Positions 37,069 through 45,658 of a DNA stretch of 64,000 nucleotides are shown here, piece after piece. Source of the DNA: Streptococcus ictaluri 707-05. GTDB lineage: Bacteria; Bacillota; Bacilli; Lactobacillales; Streptococcaceae. The stretch spans positions 62,001 to 126,000 of the forward strand of contig NZ_AEUX02000001.1 in assembly GCF_000188015.2 (NCBI RefSeq). Reading direction: 5' to 3'. Below the pieces are notes generated by a model. It ran no database searches. It worked only from the letters and a program-made list of their open reading frames with translations, and was not told the origin of the DNA. Position 1 is the stretch's first letter; each line of letters begins with the position of its first letter. The translations under genes were made by a program, and so were the position numbers.

Positions 37069-37707
37069 ATGAAACGAAAATTATTAGGGGTTAGCTTATT
37101 GTTATTGGCTTGTTTACTCATTCTTAAGGAACAATTTGGTTTAATTCCAATATCCGTTTGGACATTAATTTGGTTTAGCTTACTCAGTTTTATCACGCTA
37201 TTTGTTTTGGCTAAAAAAAGATGGGTATTAGCTAGTATCCTGTCATTATTACTGTTAATCAGATTAAATGATTTTTGTCATTGGCTAGCAATTTCCAGTT
37301 GGCTATTATTTCTGATCGGTTTGTTAATTGTATTGGGTTTTTCCCTTCTTTTTAAAAAAGACCTGTCTTTTAGAGATTTAGTGGGCAAGAGCTCTCGGAA
37401 GTCTTTTGGACATTACGATTATTATATGAATGCGTCTCAGTCTTCTCAGAGAACCATTGATATTATCTTTAGTGATGCCTCAATCTATTTTGATGAAACT
37501 GAAATGCTATTAGACTTAGTGTTCTGTGAGATTAATGCCGCTTTTTCAAGTCTGACGCTCTATGTTCCTAAAGAATGGAAAGTAGAGATAAAGGGAGATC
37601 AATTGTTTAGCTCCCTTGATAAAAATATGGCTCTAAAGAGTGGTGAAAAAACTCTTGTTGTTGAAGCTGATATGTTGTGTTCGAGTCTTGTTATAGAGAC
37701 TGTCTAA
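37069..37707 (+). CDS. LiaF-like membrane protein, likely partner of the LytTR regulator
   Basis: The 212-residue protein has four hydrophobic segments in residues 1-105 and a cytoplasmic or surface beta-rich tail (about 125-212: IFSDASIYFDETEMLLDLVFC, LYVPKEWKVEIKGD) that resembles the C-terminal domain of LiaF, the envelope-stress inhibitor. In LytTR regulatory systems a membrane protein holds the regulator inactive until a signal arrives; this pair could work that way. No histidine kinase is near. Stop at 37707. Confidence 0.75.
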   Translation: MKRKLLGVSLLLLACLLILKEQFGLIPISVWTLIWFSLLSFITLFVLAKKRWVLASILSLLLLIRLNDFCHWLAISSWLLFLIGLLIVLGFSLLFKKDLSFRDLVGKSSRKSFGHYDYYMNASQSSQRTIDIIFSDASIYFDETEMLLDLVFCEINAAFSSLTLYVPKEWKVEIKGDQLFSSLDKNMALKSGEKTLVVEADMLCSSLVIETV

Positions 37708-38232
37708 AGAAGTCGACCCTTAACCTTTAAGAGCAGTGATTTTCTTCTGCTCTTTTCATCTGCAAAAATAGACTGAATATTCTGGAAATAAAAGGTGTGA
37801 AATGAAAGCTATTCTACAAAATAAATTATTCTTGACCTTATTTGCAAGTAACAAACTATCAGATTTCGGGGATGTGATGTTTTACCTTGCCTTAATGGCC
37901 TATGTTCTTCAGATGCCTGGTTACAAGCTAGCGGTTTCCATTGTCAGTGTCTCAGAAGCTTTGCCCATTTTGACTAGTTTTGTGATGGGCTATTTGGCAG
38001 ACAGGACGATTGATAAACCCAGGACAATTCTGTATACCCTAACCTTTCGTGTTTTCGTTTATCTTGTGGTAGCCTCTGTGGTCTCTTTTAGGCCGAGTAT
38101 TGCCGTTGTCTTTGCGCTTGCTTTGTTAAACCTTTTATCAGATTTAACTGGACAGTATGAAAATTGAATAGGTTACACTAAACTAGACAGAATTTATAAA
38201 GTGTTCTACACTAAAGAAAATAGGAGAATATT

Positions 38233-38523
38233 ATGTCTAGAAAAATACGTCGCCACTTCACCGATGACTTTAAGCAACAAATCGTTGACCTTCACAATGC
38301 AGGGATGAAACGAAGTGAGCTTATCAAAGAATATGAGTTAACCCCATCAACCTTCGATAAGTGGGTACGTCAGGCTAAAACAACTGGTTCCTTTAAAACT
38401 ATTGATAATCTTACAGATGAGCAGCGTGAACTGATTGAACTCCGAAAGCGTAATAAAGAACTCGAAATGCAGTTAGATATCCTAAAGCAAGCGGCGGTGA
38501 TTATGGCACGAAAAGAGAAGTAA
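38233..38523 (+). CDS. IS3-family OrfA
   Basis: The 96-residue protein has an N-terminal helix-turn-helix (KRSELIKEYELTPSTFDKWV) and a C-terminal leucine-zipper-like segment (LRKRNKELEMQLDILKQAA), the standard layout of the DNA-binding OrfA of IS3 elements. Near its end, the A AAA G stretch at 38510-38515 could allow the -1 slip that fuses OrfA with OrfB to make the transposase. Confidence 0.9.
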   Translation: MSRKIRRHFTDDFKQQIVDLHNAGMKRSELIKEYELTPSTFDKWVRQAKTTGSFKTIDNLTDEQRELIELRKRNKELEMQLDILKQAAVIMARKEK

Positions 38524-38558
38524 TCACTGCTAATAAAGACAAATATAGCATTTCAGCC

Positions 38559-39338
38559 ATGTGTCGTTGGTTGAACATTCCTCGTTCTAGCTATTACTAC
38601 AAGGCTGTTAAACCAGTCTCTGAAGCGGAACTTGAAGAAAATATCAAAGCTATTTTTCTCGAAAGTAAGGCCAGATACGGGGCTAGGAAAATCAAGAAAT
38701 GTTTGGAAAATGAAGGCATCCAGCTGTCTCGTCGTCGGATTCGTCGCATCATGCACAAACTCAACTTAGTATCCGTTTATCAGAAAGCAGCCTTCAAGCC
38801 ACATTCAAAAGGGAAGAATGTGGCAGCTATTCCTAATCACTTAGCCAGACAATTTCATCAAGAAAAGCCTCTAAATGCTTTAGTAACAGACTTAACCTAC
38901 GTTCGTGTCGGTAATAGCTGGGCTTATGTTTGCTTGATTATTGATCTCTTCAATCGTGAAATCATCGGTTTGTCAGTTGGTTGGCATAAGACCGCCGAAT
39001 TGGTTAAACAAGCGATTCAGAGCATCCCTTACGCTCTGACCAAGGTCAAGATCTTCCATTCTGATCGTGGGAAGGAGTTTGATAATCAGCTGATTGATGA
39101 CATGTTGGAAGCTTTTGGAATCAATCGTTCTCTAAGCCAAGCAGGCTGTCCCTATGACAATGCGGTAGCTGAGAGCACCTATCGCGCTTTCAAAATTGAA
39201 TTTATTCATCAAGAAACCTTTCAGTCACTGGAAGAATTAATCCTTAAAACGAAAGATTATGTGCACTGGTGGAATTACCATCGCATTCATGGCAGTCTCA
39301 GCTACCAGACACCCATGACATGGAGATTAATTGCTTAA
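38559..39338 (+). CDS. IS3-family OrfB (DDE transposase)
   Basis: Catalytic part of the transposase, in the -1 frame relative to orfA and probably expressed as a fusion; the frame is open upstream of ATG 38559 to the overlap. DDE residues are visible: TDLTYVRVG (D), FHSDRGKEF (D), and AVAESTYRAFKIE (E). An rve domain covers about residues 95-250. The frame is intact for 259 residues, so the IS may still be active. Confidence 0.92.
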   Translation: MCRWLNIPRSSYYYKAVKPVSEAELEENIKAIFLESKARYGARKIKKCLENEGIQLSRRRIRRIMHKLNLVSVYQKAAFKPHSKGKNVAAIPNHLARQFHQEKPLNALVTDLTYVRVGNSWAYVCLIIDLFNREIIGLSVGWHKTAELVKQAIQSIPYALTKVKIFHSDRGKEFDNQLIDDMLEAFGINRSLSQAGCPYDNAVAESTYRAFKIEFIHQETFQSLEELILKTKDYVHWWNYHRIHGSLSYQTPMTWRLIA

Positions 39339-40233
39339 AGAAAAAAGCACTTTATAAATGTTGTACAGAAAAGTGTTGCCTTTTCACTTTTAGTCAGGCT
39401 CTAGGTGCTATCTTGTTGCTAGGTTTTCAAGCTCTTGGAGCTGTTCTTGTGACCGTTGTGTCTTATTCTACTTTGGCTTTAATAAATGCGGCCACCTTTG
39501 CGATTAGTGCTTTAGTTATCCTTAAGGTCTCCTCGAACTTATATCATCTTTTAGCTAATCGTCCTGTTCAGATGGTTAAAAAGGGTGAGAAGAGTCTTTG
39601 GCAAGATTTGCGAAATCAAGTTAAATTTGCTATCAACGAGTCTTAATCACTTCCCTTGATCAAACAATGTTTACTTATTGCTCCAGTATTGAATGGAAGT
39701 CTCAGTATCTTATCCATTGTGGTTGCTATTTTAATAAAACAAGATTCAACTTTCTTAATCATTAATCCTGTCATGACGTTAGCGTTAATCAGCTGCTGTA
39801 GTATCTTTGGTGGGACTTTGGGAGCATGTTTAAGTATGACTCTGTTTCAAAACTGTGATTTAAGCTTACTGATTCGCTTACAAACCTTAGGCTTGCCCTT
39901 GCTTTTTATATCCCTCTATACCCACTGGATTTTTGGTGTCTACTTGAGCTTAGGGATGTTAATGATTGTCTCTGGTATGTTAAATCCCAAGTTTCAAGCC
40001 TTACTAATGAATTCTTTTCCAGAAGAACGGTTAGCCTTATTGATGTCTGGCATTATGACTCTTTTTCAAATAGGGACATTTATCTGTCGTGGCATCGTCG
40101 CAGTTTTGATTGTATGGCTTCTGGTTGATTGGATTAGTCTATCTTTTTTATTGATAAGTATCCTTCTTACCCTTTACACGTTTAAAACCCTTCAAAGAGT
40201 TAATAGTTCCCCTTATTAAATAGAAGAAAAGTC

Positions 40234-41398
40234 CCCGCGTTGTAAAATGAAGTGCAACAAAAAAGACATGTTCGTCTGATATACTAGAATTCCCCAATTC
40301 AGTATGGAAAGCAGATGAACATGTCCAACATTAATTCTACCAGAAAATCATCCTATTCTCATCTTTCAGCCACAGAACGGGGTGAAATTGCTGCTTATCT
40401 TAAAATGGGAAAGAAACCCGCTGAGATTGCTCGACTCTTGGGTCGTCACCGTTCTACAATCTGCCGAGAAATAAAACGTGGTTCAGTAGAACAGGTAAAG
40501 GATAAGAATGGAAAACAAACCTTCTTCAACGCCTATTTCGCTGATAGTGGGCAACGTGTCTATGAAACCAATCGTCAAAAGAGTTTTTATCTCAAGTTGA
40601 ATGACTGCTCCGCTAGGTTCATTGAACAATTAGAATCTGCCTTGACGGCTAACATTCGTCTCCATAGTGTGGATAGTTTTGTTCAGACTTACAAAGTGAA
40701 CCATCCTGAAGAAGTCGTCCCCTCTACCAAAACGATTTATCGTTATATCAAAGAGGGGGTATTAGCTATTAAACCAATCGATTTGCCTAAGATGGTTAGT
40801 ATCAGAAAACGTTCTAAGAAAGTCATGAAGACGAATAAGAAGACTTTAGGTAAATCTATCGAAGAACGTCCAGAATATATTAATGATCGTTCTGAATTTG
40901 GGCATTGGGAGATTGATTTGGTTCTCGGCAAGAAAACCAAAGGTGAAGCTGTTATGTTGACTTTTGGTAGAGCGCCAGACACGCTATGCACTAGGAGTTA
41001 AGCTAGAAGACAAGCAGTCCCAAACCATTAACCGTGCTGTCACGCATCTCATCAGTCAGTATCCTATAGCATCCATCACAGCGGATAATGGTTCTGAGTT
41101 TAGTTTACTCTCAAACTTAGAAGCTGTTGAAGTTTACTTTGCACATCCCTATTCTTCACATGAGAGAGGAACAAACGAGAACTTCAATGGCCTCCTCAGA
41201 AAATATGTCCCTAAAGGAGTCTCACTTAATCCACTAACCTCTGAAGAACTTGACAATTATATTACTGCCATCAATGAGCGCCCAAGACGACTTCTTCAAT
41301 ATTAATCCTCAAAATTCCTGTTTGAGCTATCCCGAACAGCTTAACATCTGGAACTCTAGTTATCTATGAACTGGTTGCACTTGACTTGACAACTTACG
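40234..41398 (+). mobile_element. IS30-family (IS1239-like) element, copy 1, defective
   Basis: 1165 bp, one base longer than copy 2 (53818-54981). Ends: CCCGCGTTGTAAAATGAAGTGCAAC on the left and the inverted partner on the right ending TTACG. The flanks differ: AAAAGTC on the left against TAAGAAATAAC on the right, so there is no target duplication. The left side is the end of the MFS gene and the right side the integrative-element remnant, so copy 1 marks a rearrangement point. Confidence 0.85.
40315..41344 (+). pseudogene. IS1239-like transposase, frameshifted and with a stop codon
   Basis: Same coding sequence as copy 2 (342 codons) with two lesions. An extra T in a T run at 40962-40965 shifts the frame and ends translation at 40999-41001. 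After restoring the frame there is a TAA at 41303-41305 where copy 2 has CAA. The N-terminal helix-turn-helix (SATERGEIAAYLKMGKKPAE, RHRSTICREIKRGS) and the DDE region are otherwise present. Not functional by itself. Confidence 0.9.
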
Positions 41399-41442
41399 TA
41401 AGAAATAACGTTCGGAGTAATCAAATTATAAGGAGAATGAGT

Positions 41443-41769
41443 ATGCAACAGGTTTTTAATGTTAGTATTTCAATACCAGATGATGTTGTTGTTATTTCAA
41501 AAGAGGAGTATTTAGATTTAATAAGTGATAATGAACAAGGAAAATGGTGGGATATTGATAACTTACAAGAATTATTGGGACTTGGTAGGTCAAAATTAAT
41601 TAATGATATCTTATTAAATCCAGATATTAAAAAGGATGTGGATTTATCAATTAATCCAAACGGTTTTATTGTTTATCCTAAGGGTAAAGGTAGCCATTAT
41701 AAAATATTAGCAACTAGAGCTAGGAAATATTTTGAAGAAAATTTTGGTTCTATTTTGTTAAATAATTAA
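41443..41769 (+). CDS. DUF771 protein, excisionase-like
   Basis: The 108-residue protein has the DUF771 pattern: a short N-terminus (SISIPDDVVVISKEEYLDL), a KWWDIDNLQELLGLGRSKLI helix-turn-helix-like segment, and the ending FIVYPKGKGSHYKILATRARKYFEENF. Such small proteins sit next to tyrosine integrases of phages and integrative elements and may act as excision or regulatory factors. ATG 41443 follows AGGAGAATGAGT at good distance; earlier ATGs are out of place. It is followed by the integrase gene 50 bases on. Confidence 0.8.
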   Translation: MQQVFNVSISIPDDVVVISKEEYLDLISDNEQGKWWDIDNLQELLGLGRSKLINDILLNPDIKKDVDLSINPNGFIVYPKGKGSHYKILATRARKYFEENFGSILLNN

Positions 41770-42398
41770 ATGATATAATATTGAGGATAAATTCCTTGAT
41801 GTCTAGGAAAGGAGAAAAATGGCAACATATAGACAAAGAGGTAAAAAGAAATTATGGGATTATAGAATATTTAATGAAAAAAGTGAGTTGGTTGCTTCTG
41901 GTTCAGGTTTTAAAACAAAGCGTGAGGCAATGAATGAAGCTATGAAGATGGAGCAACAGAAGTCACTAGTAAATTCTATATCCTCTGATATAACTTTATA
42001 TGATCTATGGTTTGAATGGTATAGCTTAATTATTAAACCTAGTGATTTAGCAGAGACTACTAAAAATAAATATTTTATTAGGGGTTCAGTAATTCGTAAG
42101 CTTTTTGGTAATCAGAAAGTTAACAAAATAAAACATAGTGCTTATCAAAGAAAATTAAATATGTATGCTGAAAAATACACTAAGAATCATGTTAGGAGGT
42201 TAAATTCGGATATAAAAAAAGCCATTCAATTTGCAAAAAGAGATGGCATATTATTGAATGATTTTACTGATGGTGTTGTAATAGCAGGAAAGCAATCTGT
42301 TAAAGAATCGGATGATAAATATTTACATAGTATTTCTGATTATGAGAAAGTAATATATTATTTGGAAAGCAATCTAGACTATTCAAATAGTATTGTTT

Positions 42399-43360
42399 AC
42401 CCGTGGTGCTAGTTAATCTCAAAATACAATAAAAAGCCCAAAAGGACTATACTGTAAGTGCCTACACAAACAGGAGGTTAGTCCAAATGAGCCACTTACA
42501 GTATACAGCTAAATCCCATCACTTACAATGGAATATGCGTCAATTATCAAAAATTTGTTCTCAGTTTTATCAGGATTATTGTCCGGAAGACTTCAAGCAC
42601 CGTCGTAACGTCTGTCTGTCCAAAGTTTCAGACCAATCTCTTCTAGTTTTACTGCTATTACAAGCTGAACTAGGTATTAAATCACAACGTCACTTTTATA
42701 GGATTTGTCAGCTATTTCCCTGCGGTACATTACTAGAAAGAAGTCGCTTTAATAGGCGTGCAAGACAGTTGATTTGGCTGGTTCAAGTGATTCGTCAGGC
42801 AATGAACACTCAAATTTCTCCCAATACCATTGTTATTATAGACAGCTTTCCTTTGCCACTTTGTCAATCTATTCGTAACCACAGGGTCAGACTTTTCAAT
42901 GGGATAGCTAATATTGGTTACACCGCCTCTAAACATATGTGGTTTTACGGTTTTAAGGTTCACATGCTAGTGACCTTATCAGGCTACATTCTGAATTATG
43001 TTGTCAGCCCAGCCTCTGTTCATGATATTAAGGCAGTTTACGAGTTGCTAGAAAGGTGTGAACAATCCGTCATTTTAGCAGACTTAGGTTACCTTAACCG
43101 TGAGCTGAAAGATGAGTTGAAGCAAAATGGCTATCACCTCTGGACTCCCTTGCGTCAAAATATGGAAGGGGCTAAACAGCATAATCATTGGAAACTAATG
43201 GCTATGAGACGAACCATTGAGACTAGATTTTCAGAACTTTGTTCCCTTTTTGATATGGAACGAACACTGGCTAGGGGCATGACAGGGCTGCAATTGAGGA
43301 TTGAACAAATCATACTAGCTTACAATTTGAGATATTTTGAAATTAACTAGCACCATGGGT
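42399..43360 (+). mobile_element. IS982-family insertion sequence, copy 1, with 7-bp target duplication
   Basis: 962 bp. Terminal repeats ACCCGTGGTGCTAGTTAAT and, inverted, ACCCATGGTGCTAGTTAAT (18 of 19 match). Direct repeat ATTGTTT at 42392-42398 and 43361-43367. One transposase gene. Nearly identical to copy 2, with about two base differences. Confidence 0.95.
42487..43350 (+). CDS. IS982-family transposase, copy 1
   Basis: The 287-residue protein has an IS982-type DDE core: IDSFPLPLC (first Asp), a middle YTASKHMWFYGFKVHML segment, VILADLGYLNRELKDE (second Asp), and a late MAMRRTIETRFSELCSLF (Glu). ATG 42487 follows AGGAGG. The frame is intact; it differs from copy 2 at one residue (HRVRLF against HRFRLF). 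Confidence 0.95.
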   Translation: MSHLQYTAKSHHLQWNMRQLSKICSQFYQDYCPEDFKHRRNVCLSKVSDQSLLVLLLLQAELGIKSQRHFYRICQLFPCGTLLERSRFNRRARQLIWLVQVIRQAMNTQISPNTIVIIDSFPLPLCQSIRNHRVRLFNGIANIGYTASKHMWFYGFKVHMLVTLSGYILNYVVSPASVHDIKAVYELLERCEQSVILADLGYLNRELKDELKQNGYHLWTPLRQNMEGAKQHNHWKLMAMRRTIETRFSELCSLFDMERTLARGMTGLQLRIEQIILAYNLRYFEIN

Positions 43361-43969
43361 ATTGTTTATTTTTTCTTATTAGTATTGTTTAAAACTGGTT
43401 TAAGAGTAGGTGAAGCTTTAGCGTTAACTTGGGATGATGTTAATTTTGATGATCTAGAAATCAAGACGTATAGAAGATTTAGTGGCGATAAAGGAACCTT
43501 TAGTCCACCTAAAACAAAAACTTCTATTCGTACTATTCCTATTAGTCAGTCTTTAGCATTAATCTTAAGACGTTTGAAGGATGATCAGCAAGTTATGTTG
43601 AAGAATTTAAAAATTGTAAATATTAATAATCAAATATTTTATGACTATAGGTACGGTGTGTCGTCAAATAGTGCCATTAATAAAAGTTTGAGAAATGTTT
43701 TACATGTCTTAAATATTGATTCAAAAATGAGTGCAACAGGTGCTAGACATACCTATGGAAGCTATTTATTGGCTAAGGGTGTTGATATTTGGGTAGTTGC
43801 AAGGTTAATGGGGCATAAGGATATCACACAGTTAGTTGAAACTTATGGTCATGTTTTGACAGAAGTAATAAATAAGGAATATGAAACTGTTAGAGATTTA
43901 GTATCTTAAAGATAATTTTTGAAAAAAATAATTCTAGAACAAATTTAGAACAAATTTTAAAAAACAAAG

Positions 43970-43996
43970 AAAAAAACCTTTAAAATCAAGGTTTTT
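43970..43996. terminator. Bidirectional hairpin between integrase and tRNA-Lys
   Basis: AAAAAACCTT pairs with AAGGTTTTT around TAAAATC, with T runs on both strands; serves the tRNA (minus) and the integrase (plus). Confidence 0.6.
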
Positions 43997-44010
43997 AACT
44001 ATATTATTAG

Positions 44011-44083
44011 TGCCCCCTACAGGGCTCGAACCTGTGACCCATAGATTAAGAGTCTACTGCTCTACCAACTGAGCTAAGGAGGC
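44011..44083 (-). tRNA. tRNA-Lys (CUU)
   Basis: The 73-base cloverleaf starts GCCTCCTTAGCTCAGTTGG and ends TAGGGGGCA. Anticodon loop is CTCTTAA with anticodon CTT; the T-loop GGTTCGAGCCC is present. CCA is not encoded. It lies directly downstream of 6S RNA and may be cotranscribed. Confidence 0.95.
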
Positions 44084-44087
44084 AAGA

Positions 44088-44284
44088 ATGCTGTATTGGC
44101 ACCGGTGGTCCACTTATTGTATTGATCCCGCACAACATAAGCAGGTGGGTAACGCGCCCCTTCTTGGAAGTTGCGTCCGCGTGAAACGGCTTGCAGACTA
44201 GAAGGGAACTTTGTTTCCCGGAATACAACGAAATAGTCGGTCAACACTTAGATGTGGACTCGTATGCCACAGCAATGTTTCTTT
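44088..44284 (-). ncRNA. ssrS: 6S RNA
   Basis: About 197 bases, minus strand. The ends pair as in 6S RNA (TTGCTGT..GGCA with TGCC..ACAGCAT), enclosing a largely double-stranded rod with a central open region; the sequence is structured and non-coding. In Firmicutes 6S RNA is found next to rarA, as here. It binds the sigma-A RNA polymerase in stationary phase. Identification rests on structure, position and composition. Confidence 0.7.
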
Positions 44285-44290
44285 GTAATT

Positions 44291-44318
44291 ATGATACCAC
44301 TTTTTAAAAATTTTTCAA
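44291..44318 (-). promoter_or_regulatory. 6S RNA promoter
   Basis: Minus strand TTGAAA (44313-44318), 16 bases, extended -10 TGGTATCAT (TATCAT 44291-44296); start expected at about 44284. Confidence 0.6.
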
Positions 44319-44364
44319 GTCAAAAAGATAAGTAATGGAACCGTTTTCTCATGATAGTTGTCCA

Positions 44365-45636
44365 TTAGGGTTTAGAAAGCTTGTCAATTCGCTCTTTGTT
44401 ACTGCCTAGGGCTCGCTCATATTTGCCAGTGTCATTAGGTATAAAATAATCTTTTCCTTGGAACTTATCAGGCAGGTATTGTTGTTTGACCCATTTTTCC
44501 GGATAATTATGGGGGTAACGGTAGTTTTGGGCGTTGCCCAGTTCTTTACTGCCACTATAATGACCGTCACGTAGGTGCCTTGGAATAGGAAGGTTTCCTG
44601 ATTTTTTAAGGTCACTAATAGCTGCATCCATAGCCAAATAGGCAGAATTTGATTTAGGCGACAGTGCCAGATCAATCACCACATTGGCAATTAAAATGCG
44701 GGCTTCTGGGAACCCAATTTTTTGAGCCGCTTCAAGTGCTGTCACGGTATGAATCTGAGCCTCAGGATTGGCGAGTCCTATATCTTCATAAGCGATAACG
44801 GTTAGTCTTCTAGCTAGGCTAGGTAAGTCACCAGCCTCAACTAATCGTGCGGCATAATGTAAACTGGCATTAACATCTGAGCCACGAATAGCTTTTTGTA
44901 GAGCAGAGAGGACATCATAGTGTCCATCCCCATTTTTATCCATGGTAATGTAACTTCGCTGTAAGGAATTTTCCATGACGTCTAAGGTAATATGACGCAC
45001 TCCTTTGTCATCTGCAGGAGTAGACATAACGGCTAAGTCCAGTGAGTTATAGGCGGAGCGTAAGTCCCCATTGGTAGCAGTAGCTAAAAAGTCTAAGGCC
45101 TCATCATCTAATAGGATATCAAAGGCAAAGCCTCTTTCTTTGTCTTGGATAGCAGATTTTATGGCAGCTTTAATAGCTTCTATACTCAAAGGCTCTAACT
45201 CAAAAATTTGCACGCGACTACGAATGGCAGGGGTGACCGAGAAGAAAGGATTTTCAGTAGTTGCCCCAATCATGATGATATTACCACTTTCTAAAAGCGG
45301 TAAGAGAAAATCTTGCTTAGTTTTATCAAGCCTGTGAATCTCATCGAGTAAGAGCACTAAGCCACCAGAGAATTTGGCTTCTTCAGCAATTTCTTGGAGT
45401 CTTTTTTTACTATCAACAGTGGCATTGAAAGTTCGAAAAGCATACATTGTAGTGCCTGCAATGGCACTAGCAATAGAAGTTTTCCCGATTCCTGGAGGAC
45501 CGTATAGGATCATAGAAGACAGCATATTAGCTTCTACCATACGACGGATAATTTTTCCGTCGCCTACCAAATGATTTTGGCCGATGACTTCTGAGATATT
45601 GCGAGGCCGCATTCTGAGCGCTAAATTATCAGGCAT
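44365..45636 (-). CDS. rarA: Replication-associated recombination protein RarA (MgsA)
   Basis: AAA+ ATPase acting at stalled replication forks. The 423-residue protein has MPDNLALRMRPRNISEVIGQ at the start, Walker A LYGPPGIGKTSIAS, Walker B LLLDEIHRLD, sensor 1 GATTENP, and the C-terminal MgsA/tetramer domain (HYSGSKELGNAQNYRYPHNY). It lies next to 6S RNA as in other Firmicutes. It ends only about 80 bases before the 6S promoter. Confidence 0.95.
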   Translation of the reverse strand: MPDNLALRMRPRNISEVIGQNHLVGDGKIIRRMVEANMLSSMILYGPPGIGKTSIASAIAGTTMYAFRTFNATVDSKKRLQEIAEEAKFSGGLVLLLDEIHRLDKTKQDFLLPLLESGNIIMIGATTENPFFSVTPAIRSRVQIFELEPLSIEAIKAAIKSAIQDKERGFAFDILLDDEALDFLATATNGDLRSAYNSLDLAVMSTPADDKGVRHITLDVMENSLQRSYITMDKNGDGHYDVLSALQKAIRGSDVNASLHYAARLVEAGDLPSLARRLTVIAYEDIGLANPEAQIHTVTALEAAQKIGFPEARILIANVVIDLALSPKSNSAYLAMDAAISDLKKSGNLPIPRHLRDGHYSGSKELGNAQNYRYPHNYPEKWVKQQYLPDKFQGKDYFIPNDTGKYERALGSNKERIDKLSKP

Positions 45637-45658
45637 TTGAGCCCTCCTTTCGTCCTTA

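Larger units (their letters stand above)
38165..39386 (+). mobile_element. IS3-family insertion sequence, 1222 bp
   Basis: Imperfect terminal repeats of 39 bases start TGAAtAGG on the left and end CCTTTTCA on the right, with TG...CA ends and a perfect inner part (ATTTATAAAGTG). It carries orfA and orfB. The flanking bases (AAT left, CTT right) do not match, so there is no target duplication, consistent with the adjacent deletion in the host gene. Confidence 0.85.
37802..40219 (+). pseudogene. MFS transporter (paralogue 1), broken by an IS3 element and a stop codon
   Basis: 12-segment drug-efflux-type MFS protein related to the one at 52841. The N-terminal 121 residues (37802-38164) end at GQYEN, where an IS3-family element is inserted. 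The frame resumes after the IS (39387), at a segment corresponding to FRQGTSSAFG of paralogue 2, so about 21 codons (65 bp) present in the paralogue are absent. A further TAA at 39644-39646 interrupts the same frame, which then continues to 40219. So the gene has at least three lesions: insertion, deletion and nonsense. It stands 95 bases after the LiaF-like gene. Confidence 0.85.
41819..43909 (+). pseudogene. Tyrosine integrase split by an IS982-family element
   Basis: The 5' part (41819-42398) gives the N-terminal arm and core-binding domains, about 193 residues; the 3' part (43368-43909) the catalytic domain. Removing the IS and one 7-base target duplication (ATTGTTT) joins the reading frame exactly (SIVYFFLLVLFKTGLRVGEA), a protein of 374 residues. 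Catalytic residues are present: TGLRVGEALAL (Arg), GARHTYGSYLL (His-x-x-Arg-like), GHKDITQL (His) and TYGH (Tyr). GGAGAAAA precedes ATG 41819. The insertion is the only lesion I see. Confidence 0.88.
41399..44010 (+). mobile_element. Remnant of a small integrative element at tRNA-Lys
   Basis: Between the IS1239 copy and the 3' end of tRNA-Lys lie only a DUF771 gene and a tyrosine integrase gene whose 3' end points to the tRNA, 100 bases away. Integrases of this kind use the 3' end of tRNA genes as attachment sites. The other end of the element is lost, probably replaced by IS1239. The AT-rich coding differs from neighbours. A short direct repeat (TAGAACAAATTT twice) lies at 43934-43960. Confidence 0.6.
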
